DNA from: Bacteroidaceae bacterium
Lineage (GTDB): Bacteria > Bacteroidota > Bacteroidia > Bacteroidales > Barnesiellaceae_A
DNA: 6,287 bases
NCBI GenBank assembly: GCA_017561285.1
Contig: JAFZDG010000269.1
Location: forward strand, 1 to 6,287
Reading direction: 5' to 3'
The notes under the pieces were generated by a model. It was not told where the DNA came from. It saw nothing but the letters and a program-made list of their open reading frames with translations, and ran no database searches. A program made the translations under genes and the position numbers. Below, piece after piece: positions 1-6,193 of the stretch. Positions within the stretch are counted from its first letter, which is position 1, and each line of letters begins with the position of its first letter.

Positions 1-234
1 CGTGCAAGAGTCGTTGTGTTGCAAGCCGGCATAGCGACAATAACGGTACGCACGATAGATGGTAGCGACCTTAGTGCATCTTGCTCAATAGACATCTATT
101 CGGATGTGAACAAAGTGTCGTCAGATAGTGAAAATGTAGAGTATTACGACATACGAGGGTTGCGTGTTGTGCAGCCTCGATCGGGGGTATATATAGTCGT
201 TGAGGGCAACAAGGTAAAGAAAGTCGCGTTGTAG
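1..234 (+). CDS. 3' end of a secreted protein with BIG2-like domain and C-terminal sorting-type tail (partial)
   Basis: The frame is open from the window edge, so the gene begins upstream; 77 codons are visible, ending in two adjacent in-frame TAG codons. Residues 10-33 (GIATITV, then DGSDLSASCSIDI) look like the last strands of a bacterial Ig-like group 2 domain, a fold common in extracellular Bacteroidota proteins. After a short Ser/Asp-rich linker, residues 46-77 (YYDIRGLRV, then SGVYIVVEGNKVKKVAL) match the pattern of short C-terminal tails on secreted Bacteroidota proteins, related to type IX secretion sorting domains. Inference: the protein is exported and perhaps surface-anchored. Its catalytic or binding portion lies outside the window, so no specific function can be given. 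The tail resembles the C-terminus of the next gene, which suggests that both products share an export route. The partial call is firm; the domain names are pattern-based. Confidence 0.8.
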   Translation, partial: RARVVVLQAGIATITVRTIDGSDLSASCSIDIYSDVNKVSSDSENVEYYDIRGLRVVQPRSGVYIVVEGNKVKKVAL

Positions 235-269
235 TAGTCTTTGTATTTGGTATATTTAACATTTGTAAT

Positions 270-300
270 GTATATAATATACTGAATATCGGTATATTTG
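270..300 (+). promoter_or_regulatory. Candidate promoter (-7 TATATTTG) with adjacent palindrome, upstream of the LRR gene
   Basis: TATATTTG at 293-300 matches the Bacteroidota -7 consensus TAnnTTTG exactly and lies 57 bases before the ATG at 358. No good TTTG -33 element is found at the usual 19-21 base spacing; the nearest TTTG (262-265) is 27 bases away. Instead a 13-base palindrome, GTATAT-A-ATATAC (270-282), occupies the expected -33 region. A 9-base direct repeat GGTATATTT occurs at 249-257 and 291-299. The promoter may be weak or may need an activator; a chance origin in AT-rich DNA is possible. Confidence 0.45.
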
Positions 301-357
301 TGTTGTTTTTTACCATGATTAACAGTAGCGATATTATAACCATAAAACAGATACCTT

Positions 358-3150
358 ATGAAAACAAATCTACGTTTTGCACAGCTCGCATTGGTGTGCG
401 TGTTATGCAGTTTGGCACCCATTGGGGCGCAAGCTATGACAGAAGCAACGTCGGAGGGTGAGTATAACTACTCGGTCTATCTTGACAATCGCAAATTGCC
501 GGGTGATATGATGTATGTGTATATACAAGAAAGCGCCGGTACCGGCACAGATCGCGATATTGTGGGTAGCTATCCCGGTGCTGCCATGACACGCAATGCC
601 CAAGGCTTGTGGGAGCATACATTTACTTCGAGGGAACTTATTTCTCCCATCGTATCGTTTAGCAATGGCGATAGTGAGCAAACAGCCTATTATACATTTG
701 TCAGTGGCAAAACATATGTTATAGAAGATATGTGTGTCGATGGCATCTACTATATGCTTGCTAATGAATGGTTCAGTCAGGTAGATGTGACATATAGGGG
801 TATGAGCTACTATGAACATACCAATGAGTACGCCGGCTCGATAGTATTGCCTTCTACTATTACATACGAAGGTCATGACTATGATGTGATGGGTGTAGCT
901 CACAGAGCATTTCAAGATTGTGCGCAAGTGACAGATGTATCTGTTTCTGAGGGTGTTTCTTGGATAGGACGTTGGGCATTTGCAGGATGTGAGAATTTAC
1001 AATCGATAACAATGCCAAAGAGTCTCTCTTACATTCACGATAATGCATTTTATTATTGCAATGCACTCGAAGTAATATCTATAGATGCCGTTATCCCACC
1101 TGCAGTGCATGAAAATACATTTAAAGGGGTTGATAAATCTATTACCTTGATAGTGCCTGCCGGATGCGAGGAGAAGTACAAGGCAGCCGAATATTGGAGA
1201 GATTTTACCAATATCGTTTGCCAAAACGATGATGCCGGTAAGTATACATGGACAGCCTATCTCAAGAACTCGCAATTATCGGGCTATCCGATGTATGTCT
1301 ATATGTGGGATGCCGGAGACAACAACAAGGAGCTGTTGGGCTCGTGGCCGGGTGTGGTTATGACAAAACAAAGCAATGAACAATGGATATATACTTTCCA
1401 AACAGACTATGAATTGAAGCAACCTATGATTATCTTCAATAATGGTATGGGAGAGCAGACTGATGATCTTGTCTTTGAGAATAACAAGGTGTATGAGTTG
1501 TTAGATGAATTTACGCTTGATGGCATTACATATAAGACTACCTCAGAATCGAGTGTCGAAGTAGTGTCGGGTGCCGGTTGTTCGGGCGATGTTGTAATAC
1601 CTGAGGTGGTCGAGTATGAGTATATGAATTATAACGTTACTTCAATAGCTAATAGCGCCTTTAAAGGTTGTACACAGCTCACATCAATATCTATACCTCG
1701 CTTCTTGAGTTATATAGGAGCATATGCTTTTGATGATTGTCCGGCTCTCAAGCGTGTGGAGTGGAATGCATATTATTGTCAAACTTATAGAAAAGAAAAT
1801 AATATCTATCCTCCTTTCTTCAATTACGTTACACGCTCATGCAGTGTAGAGGAGATTGTTTTTGGTAATGAAGTAGATATAATTCCTACAGCTCTTTGTG
1901 CCAATATGAAATTGTTGAAAAACATTGAGTTGCCCGCATCTGTTGCGACAATAGGCGATTTTGCCTTTGCATATTGCGAAGGGTTGCAATCGGTAACTTT
2001 CCCCGAAGGCCTTACTTCGATAGGAGAAGTGGCATTTGGCGGTTGCACATCGCTATCAACACTCACTATACCTCGCAATGTAGCTGTCGTTGGTGGTAAT
2101 GCGTTCCAAGATTGTGTAGGTCTTACATCGGTAAAATGGGATGCGATAAATTGCAGAACATATGCTCCTAACGGTCTTGTTTATCCTCTCTTTACTGCGG
2201 CGCAGGGTGTCATGAATATAGAGAAGTTTGAGTTTGGCTCTGAAGTGCAGATTATACCTATCGGCTTGTGTTGGGAATTGAGCAAATTGCAATCGGTAGA
2301 GATACCTCAAAGTGTGAAGGAAGTATGCGACTATGCTTTCTATAGAAGCGGATTGAAATCGATAGCCTTGCCATCGAGTGTGTCGGTAGTGGGTGCATCG
2401 GCTTTCTGGGGTTGTGAGGCATTGGAGAGTGTAACACTTGCCGAAGGATTGCAAGAGATAGGTAATTATGCCTTCTCTCGTTGCTCTAAACTCAAGTCGA
2501 TCGTTGTGCCCAATAGCGTGCAACAATTGGGCGATGAGGCTTTCTGGAGCTGTAGCAACCTGCAATCGGCCATTATTGGCGATGGCGTGACTTATATAGG
2601 CAACTATACCTTCTCGCGTTGCGAAAATCTTGCCTCGGTAGTGTTAGGTAAGAACATAGGTACATTGGGCCAAGAGGTGTTCTGGAGTTGTTCAAGCCTT
2701 CGCAGTATCACGCTGCCTGAATCATTGACAGAGATTGGACAATGGTGCTTTGAAAAGTGTACATCGTTGCGTGATGTATATGCCTTACCGGTAGTTCCTC
2801 CTACTATTTGCGATGGAACATTCACCACAGACGTGACACTCAATGCCACCCTGCATACACAACCCAATGCTCAAAGTGCTTATGGCACAGCCTTATATTG
2901 GCGCGATTTCTCGTCTATCGTAGGCGATGTGTCGGGCGTTGAAAGTGTAGAAGCGGATGGCTGCCAAGTGAATGTCGTAAACGGCACGATAACAATAGAA
3001 GGAGTGGCCGACGATGCAATGGTAAATATATACTCGGCACAAGGAGCATTGTTGCATAAGACAACAGTAGCTTGCGCATCGAGAGTTGAGTTGCCGCATG
3101 GTGTCTATTTTGTGCAAGTAGAACAATTGGTGCGTAAGATAGTGATGTAG
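358..3150 (+). CDS. Secreted BspA-like LRR_5 protein with two CBM26-like domains and C-terminal sorting-like tail
   Basis: This is a 930-residue exported protein. Residues 1-26 form a Sec signal peptide (MKTN, hydrophobic core, cleavage after AQA); no lipobox is present. CBM26-like domains lie at about 36-122 (YVY at 53-55, GSYPG at 70-74, W85, NG..EQT) and 296-381 (YVY at 313-315, GSWPG at 328-332, IIFNNG at 358-363). Members of CBM26 bind starch-type glucans through such aromatic residues. LRR_5/BspA repeats with the pattern IGxxAFxxCxxLxxV cover about 180-255 and 427-822. Each half closes with a YWRDF(T/S)xIV cap (279-287 and 847-855). Residues 860-930 form a beta-rich tail (VNIYSAQG, HGVYFV, RKIVM) like type IX sorting domains. 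The start is secure: an in-frame TAA lies at 343-345 and ATG 358 begins the signal peptide. No Shine-Dalgarno is visible. Likely role, inferred: cell-surface adhesion or glucan capture. No catalytic motif is seen. Confidence 0.9.
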   Translation: MKTNLRFAQLALVCVLCSLAPIGAQAMTEATSEGEYNYSVYLDNRKLPGDMMYVYIQESAGTGTDRDIVGSYPGAAMTRNAQGLWEHTFTSRELISPIVSFSNGDSEQTAYYTFVSGKTYVIEDMCVDGIYYMLANEWFSQVDVTYRGMSYYEHTNEYAGSIVLPSTITYEGHDYDVMGVAHRAFQDCAQVTDVSVSEGVSWIGRWAFAGCENLQSITMPKSLSYIHDNAFYYCNALEVISIDAVIPPAVHENTFKGVDKSITLIVPAGCEEKYKAAEYWRDFTNIVCQNDDAGKYTWTAYLKNSQLSGYPMYVYMWDAGDNNKELLGSWPGVVMTKQSNEQWIYTFQTDYELKQPMIIFNNGMGEQTDDLVFENNKVYELLDEFTLDGITYKTTSESSVEVVSGAGCSGDVVIPEVVEYEYMNYNVTSIANSAFKGCTQLTSISIPRFLSYIGAYAFDDCPALKRVEWNAYYCQTYRKENNIYPPFFNYVTRSCSVEEIVFGNEVDIIPTALCANMKLLKNIELPASVATIGDFAFAYCEGLQSVTFPEGLTSIGEVAFGGCTSLSTLTIPRNVAVVGGNAFQDCVGLTSVKWDAINCRTYAPNGLVYPLFTAAQGVMNIEKFEFGSEVQIIPIGLCWELSKLQSVEIPQSVKEVCDYAFYRSGLKSIALPSSVSVVGASAFWGCEALESVTLAEGLQEIGNYAFSRCSKLKSIVVPNSVQQLGDEAFWSCSNLQSAIIGDGVTYIGNYTFSRCENLASVVLGKNIGTLGQEVFWSCSSLRSITLPESLTEIGQWCFEKCTSLRDVYALPVVPPTICDGTFTTDVTLNATLHTQPNAQSAYGTALYWRDFSSIVGDVSGVESVEADGCQVNVVNGTITIEGVADDAMVNIYSAQGALLHKTTVACASRVELPHGVYFVQVEQLVRKIVM
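463..723 (+). other. CBM26-like domain, copy 1 (residues ~36-122 of the LRR protein)
   Basis: The segment has the CBM26 layout: a first strand with YLDN, the aromatic pair Y53/Y55, a G(S/x)(W/Y)PG loop at 70-74, an aromatic W85, and FSNGDSEQT at 101-109. It aligns along its length with the second copy at 1243-1500. The WPG tryptophan of the family is tyrosine here (Y72), and the acidic/Gly loop before it reads AGTGTDRD. If that position contacts sugar as in characterised members, this copy may bind differently from copy 2. The family call is by motif only. Confidence 0.6.
1243..1500 (+). other. CBM26-like domain, copy 2 (residues ~296-381 of the LRR protein)
   Basis: This copy is closer to the canonical CBM26 pattern than copy 1: YLKN, Y313/Y315, GSWPGVVMT at 328-336, W343, and IIFNNG at 358-363 followed by GEQTDD. 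W330 and the YxY pair are the expected glucan-contacting aromatics, known from characterised family members rather than shown here. Its position directly after the first YWRDF cap marks the start of the second architectural unit. Confidence 0.65.
1714..2457 (+). repeat. Two ~124-residue supermodules in the second LRR block
   Basis: Residues 453-577 and 578-700 are two copies of one larger module: an LRR, then a non-canonical insert, then two normal LRRs. The insert starts at WNA (469-471) and WDA (594-596), passes C.TY, then YPPF or YPLF, then FG(N/S)EV.IIP, an LC (513-514, 637-638), and returns to the LRR frame at PASV or PQSV. W469 and W594 are exactly 125 residues apart. Copy 2 has lost about two residues, including the usual Cys in the LRR at 656-677 (AFYRSGL). 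DNA identity between copies is moderate, so the duplication is not recent. Confidence 0.75.
2389..2802 (+). repeat. Three 46-residue LRR doublets (138-base period)
   Basis: LRRs from residue 678 to 815 have an exact 23-residue spacing and alternate in sequence: AFWGC 682, AFSRC 705, AFWSC 728, TFSRC 751, VFWSC 774, CFEKC 797. The doublets are 678-723, 724-769 and 770-815. FW-type and SRC-type repeats alternate, so the true repeat unit is two LRRs, showing tandem duplication of a 138-base doublet. Each repeat keeps Cys at the same place, which would form a Cys column along the solenoid. Confidence 0.85.
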
Positions 3151-3178
3151 AATTTTTGCGCCGATACGCGTTAGAAAT

Positions 3179-3230
3179 ATCCCCATTAACACAAGGCGAG
3201 TTGTGATGACAATGCTGTGTTGATGGGGAT
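3179..3230 (+). terminator. Long hairpin after the LRR gene, probable terminator
   Basis: The left arm at 3179-3193 pairs with 3216-3230 over 15 positions, 14 Watson-Crick and one T-G. The 22-base loop can fold further: TTGT 3201-3204 pairs with ACAA 3209-3212 around a GATG loop. The stem starts 28 bases after the stop codon at 3148-3150. The bases after it (TTATGTAG) are not a real T-run, so termination may be inefficient or the hairpin may mainly protect the mRNA 3' end. Confidence 0.6.
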
Positions 3231-3335
3231 TTATGTAGTGTCGTCCCGGCTCAAAAATAAGGCTGAAAAAGAGGAGTCGCGCGAGGTAAGAGGTATGATA
3301 ATCTATACCTTATATTAAAAAATAGAGAAATTTAT

Positions 3336-3366
3336 TTTGTTCTCCACCGAGATTGAGTTATCTTTG
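3336..3366 (+). promoter_or_regulatory. pnp promoter, near-consensus Bacteroidota type
   Basis: TTTG at 3336-3339 and TATCTTTG at 3359-3366 match the Bacteroidota -33 and -7 elements, separated by 19 bases, the usual spacing for the primary sigma factor of this phylum. Transcription would start at about 3372, leaving a short A-rich leader of roughly 28 bases before the ATG at 3400. This makes pnp a separate transcription unit from the LRR gene. Confidence 0.85.
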
Positions 3367-3399
3367 CACGATTTTTAATGGAAAGAAAATAAAGATTTT

Positions 3400-5652
3400 A
3401 TGAATGTCGTAAAAAAGACCATCGATTTGGGTGATGGAAGAACCATTACCATCGAGACCGGCAAGCTGGCAAAGCAAGCTGATGGTGCCGTAGAAGTGCG
3501 TATGGGCAATACAATGTTGCTCGCTACGGTGTGTTCGGCCAAAGAGGCCGGCGAAGGTGTAGATTTTATGCCTTTGCAAGTAGAGTATAAAGAGAAATTC
3601 TCAGCATTCGGACGTTTCCCCGGCGGTTTTACCAAACGTGAAGGTCGTGCATCGGATTACGAAATCCTTACTGCCCGCCTTGTTGACCGCGTATTGCGTC
3701 CTTTGTTCCCCGATAATTACCATGCCGATACTTTTGTCAACATCACAATGTACTCGGCCGATGGCGTAGATATTCCCGATGCATTGGCAGGTTTGGCAGC
3801 CTCGGCTGCAATTGCCGTTTCGGATATTCCCTTCAATGGTCCTATCTCAGAGGTGCGTGTTGCTCGCATCGATGGTAAGTTCCGCATCAATCCCACTTTT
3901 GCCGAGTTGGAGCGTGCCGATATGGACTTGATGGTGGGTGCTACATATGACAACATTATGATGGTTGAGGGTGAGATGAACGAGGTTTCGGAGCAAGACT
4001 TGCTCGAGGCTTTGAAGACTGCCCACGATGCCATCAAAGTACACTGCCGCGTGCAAGAAGAACTTGCCGAGGCTGTAGGTTCTACTGTTAAGCGCGAATA
4101 TTGCCACGAGATAAACGATGAGGAGTTGCGTGCCGATGTGAAGGCTAAGTGCTACGACAAGGCATATGCTATTGCTCGTCAAGGCAACGCCGACAAGCAT
4201 GGTCGTGCAGCTGCATTTGAGGCCGTATGCGAAGAGTACCTCGAGGCTATGAGCGAAGAAGAGCGCGATGAGAAAGAGGCGCTTGTACGTCGCTACTACC
4301 ACGATGTAGAGAAAGAGGCAATGCGTCGTTGCGTACTCGATGAGGGTGTACGTCTCGATGGTCGTCAAACAACCGAGATACGTCCTATCTGGTGCGAGGT
4401 AGATTACATTCCCGGACCTCACGGATCGGCAGTGTTCACTCGTGGCGAGACACAATCGCTCTCAACCGTTACATTGGGTACAAAACTCGATGAGAAGTTG
4501 CTCGATGACGTGCTCAATCAAGGTCACGATCGCTTCTTGTTGCACTATAACTTCCCTCCCTTCTCTACCGGTGAGGCTAAGCCTGTTCGCGGTATTGGTC
4601 GTCGTGAGATTGGTCATGGTAACTTGGCCAACCGCGCTCTCAAGAGCATCATTCCTGCCGATTATCCCTACTGCGTGCGCATTGTATCAGATATTCTCGA
4701 GTCTAACGGTTCGTCTTCAATGGCTACCGTATGTGCCGGTACACTTGCTTTGATGGATGCCGGTGTGAAGATTAAGAAACCCGTATCGGGTATTGCAATG
4801 GGTTTGATTACCGATAACTCAAAGTATGCCGTACTCTCTGACATCCTTGGCGATGAGGACCACTTGGGCGATATGGACTTCAAGGTAACAGGTACTCGCG
4901 ATGGTATCACAGCTACTCAAATGGATATCAAGGTAGATGGTTTGTCATACGAAATTCTTGAGAAAGCCTTGTTGCAAGCTCGCGAAGGCCGTATGCACAT
5001 CCTCGATAAGATTGAGGCCACTATTGCCGAGCCTCGTGCCGACCTCAAACCCCATGCTCCCCGCATCGAGACTATGGTTATACCCAAAGAGTTTATTGGT
5101 GCTGTTATTGGCCCGGGCGGAAAGATTATACAAGGTATTCAAGAGGCCAGCGGTGCTACTGTTACTATCGAAGAGGTTGATGGCGAGGGCCACATCGAAA
5201 TTTCGGCTCCCGGTCGCGATGCTATCAATGAGGCTTTGCGCCGCATCAAAGCTATCGTGGCTCAACCCGAGGTAGGCGAGACTTATACCGGTGTTGTGAA
5301 GTCTATTCTCGCTTTCGGTGCATTCGTAGAGTTTATGCCCGGCAAGGATGGTTTGCTTCACATCTCGGAGATAGGTTGGAACCGTCTCGAAAGTATGGAG
5401 AACTCGGGCATCAAAGAGGGTGATGAACTCACTGTCAAATTGCTCGAAATCGATCCTAAGACCGGTAAATATCGTCTTTCGATGAAAGCTCTTCAACCCC
5501 GTCCCGAAGGCTACGTAGAGCCTGAGCGTCGCGAGCGTCGTGAGCCTCGTGGCGACCGCAACGATCGAGGCGATCGTCGCAACAACAACAACCGCCGCGA
5601 GTTTCGTGGTGAGCGTCGCGAAAACCGCGAAGAAGGTCAAAACAACGAATAA
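3400..5652 (+). CDS. pnp: Polynucleotide phosphorylase (polyribonucleotide nucleotidyltransferase)
   Basis: PNPase degrades RNA 3'-to-5' with phosphate, releasing nucleoside diphosphates, and can run in reverse. It acts in the cytoplasm as a trimeric ring. The 750-residue product has every expected domain: first RNase PH core about 12-210 (FGRFPGGF at 70-77, RPLFP at 100-104), an all-helical linker about 238-310, second RNase PH core about 312-545, KH about 556-617 with GPGG at 571-574, and S1 about 626-698. The active site is intact: R401-R402 in GRREIGHG, S438-S440 in SNGSSSMA, and D487, D493 and K495 in the GDEDHLGDMDFK segment, by alignment with the E. coli enzyme. Residues 699-750 form an Arg/Asn/Gly-rich tail. 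The start is fixed by an in-frame TAA at 3376-3378 and no earlier ATG. No rpsO lies directly upstream, unlike in E. coli. No clear Shine-Dalgarno is present; GGAAAG at 3380-3385 is distant. Confidence 0.98.
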   Translation: MNVVKKTIDLGDGRTITIETGKLAKQADGAVEVRMGNTMLLATVCSAKEAGEGVDFMPLQVEYKEKFSAFGRFPGGFTKREGRASDYEILTARLVDRVLRPLFPDNYHADTFVNITMYSADGVDIPDALAGLAASAAIAVSDIPFNGPISEVRVARIDGKFRINPTFAELERADMDLMVGATYDNIMMVEGEMNEVSEQDLLEALKTAHDAIKVHCRVQEELAEAVGSTVKREYCHEINDEELRADVKAKCYDKAYAIARQGNADKHGRAAAFEAVCEEYLEAMSEEERDEKEALVRRYYHDVEKEAMRRCVLDEGVRLDGRQTTEIRPIWCEVDYIPGPHGSAVFTRGETQSLSTVTLGTKLDEKLLDDVLNQGHDRFLLHYNFPPFSTGEAKPVRGIGRREIGHGNLANRALKSIIPADYPYCVRIVSDILESNGSSSMATVCAGTLALMDAGVKIKKPVSGIAMGLITDNSKYAVLSDILGDEDHLGDMDFKVTGTRDGITATQMDIKVDGLSYEILEKALLQAREGRMHILDKIEATIAEPRADLKPHAPRIETMVIPKEFIGAVIGPGGKIIQGIQEASGATVTIEEVDGEGHIEISAPGRDAINEALRRIKAIVAQPEVGETYTGVVKSILAFGAFVEFMPGKDGLLHISEIGWNRLESMENSGIKEGDELTVKLLEIDPKTGKYRLSMKALQPRPEGYVEPERRERREPRGDRNDRGDRRNNNNRREFRGERRENREEGQNNE

Positions 5653-5672
5653 TATTTGAGATAAATACTTCT

Positions 5673-5710
5673 AAAGAGGCTGTGTCGGTTCAATCCGATG
5701 CAGCCTCTTT
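5673..5710 (+). terminator. Intrinsic terminator of pnp
   Basis: AAAGAGGCTGTGTCGG (5673-5688) pairs with 5695-5710 over all 16 positions, with two G-T wobbles in the middle, closing a 6-base loop TTCAAT. The stem is GC-rich inside, has an A-tract on the left and CTCTTT on the right, and begins 20 bases after the pnp stop. The downstream sequence GGTTTATA is only mildly T-rich, but the A/T arms supply a U-tract within the stem, as in many bidirectional terminators. Confidence 0.85.
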
Positions 5711-5715
5711 GGTTT

Positions 5716-6089
5716 ATACGAATCGATCAAGGACATATTTAACAAATCGATGGCATCCAACTATTCTTGTACATCGTAATGTGATTCTCACCCATACCAT
5801 ATCAATAATACTCAATATCGATATAAAAAAAGTGTATAATCGAAAATAGAGTTTGAAGCGAAAAGTATGTAATGTAACCGATAAAGATATAACTCAATTT
5901 GCTTTCTTTCTTATATAAGTGCTTGTATATTAGTTAGATGTGTGTTTTGTGTTGATAATCAGTATGTTACGCTCTTGCATAGAAAATAATATTTTCCGTT
6001 TGTATAACACATTGTTTTACAGATGTTTGCGAAGTTGCTCGCATAGATTTTTTTGAGCAAAAAATTAGGAATATACAAAGTTTGTGTGC
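5716..6089. other. AT-rich intergenic stretch with no gene recognised
   Basis: I find no ORF of believable length on either strand, no tRNA-like cloverleaf, and no long repeat. Small structures only: an AT hairpin GAAAAT-AAT-ATTTTC at 5982-5996, and TTGCTC (6035-6040) against GAGCAA (6055-6060) with a T-rich loop. Base composition drops sharply to AT-rich compared with pnp. The stretch could hold regulatory sequence for a gene further right or be decayed coding DNA. Confidence 0.6.
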
Positions 6090-6097
6090 TAATTTTG
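6090..6097 (+). promoter_or_regulatory. Candidate promoter -7 element (TAATTTTG) before the orphan signal-peptide ORF
   Basis: TAATTTTG matches TAnnTTTG and lies 21 bases before the ATG at 6119. The expected -33 site holds TTAG (6065-6068), one base off TTTG, at 21-base spacing. Transcription would begin about 6103, giving a leader of about 15 bases. A chance match is possible in such AT-rich DNA, but the placement before a signal-peptide-like start is suggestive. Confidence 0.4.
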
Positions 6098-6118
6098 TCT
6101 GAAACCAAACTAAATGTC

Positions 6119-6193
6119 ATGAAACGCATTCTTAATTTTTGGGCAATTCTTATGCTATCGATTGCAACTGCACCGCCGACAGCGGATTTGTAA
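6119..6193 (+). pseudogene. Orphan signal-peptide ORF, probable 5' remnant of a secreted-protein gene
   Basis: Twenty-four codons read MKRILNFWAILMLSIATA and then PPTADL before TAA. The N-terminus is a good Sec signal peptide: MKR positive end, hydrophobic core, small residues IATA at a likely cleavage site. Almost nothing follows the signal, so the ORF cannot encode a normal mature protein. In the -1 frame, sense codons continue from about 6169 (DSGFVIKVYYPCNRYLKIGVE) to a TAA at 6241-6243, which would fit a one-base deletion near the cleavage site, though even the joined product would be only about 40 residues. A promoter candidate sits upstream. Alternatives are a genuine tiny secreted peptide, a sequencing error, or a chance ORF. 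Confidence 0.35.

Noticed and set aside
358..436. Lipoprotein signal at the LRR protein N-terminus (Cys14 or Cys17)
   Set aside because: Residues before each Cys (ALV and CVL) do not fit a lipobox, whereas AQA at 24-26 is a good signal peptidase I site.
403..927. 174-codon open frame on the minus strand within the LRR gene
   Set aside because: It lies fully antisense to a gene with a signal peptide and clear domains; its translation has no recognisable motif and is Cys/His/Ile-rich in the way of reverse-frame shadows.
2389..2802. CRISPR-like regular repetition
   Set aside because: The 69/138-base period is coding LRR sequence in frame, with degenerate repeats and no unique spacers.
3151..3399. 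rpsO gene or its remnant upstream of pnp, as in the E. coli rpsO-pnp operon
   Set aside because: The spacer has no ORF resembling ribosomal protein S15, and pnp has its own near-consensus promoter.
3847..4455. 202-codon open frame on the minus strand within pnp
   Set aside because: Antisense to the conserved core of PNPase, with no domain signal or promoter; its length reflects the codon bias of pnp.
4945..5640. 231-codon open frame on the minus strand over the KH, S1 and tail of pnp
   Set aside because: Antisense to strongly conserved KH and S1 domains; the Val/Ala/Thr-rich start is the reverse of the Arg/Asn-rich tail. No independent support.
6035..6064. Hairpin TTGCTC/GAGCAA or T-run/A-run as a terminator
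   Set aside because: The stem is only six pairs with a 14-base loop, there is no gene just upstream, and the T-run is inside the loop rather than after the stem.
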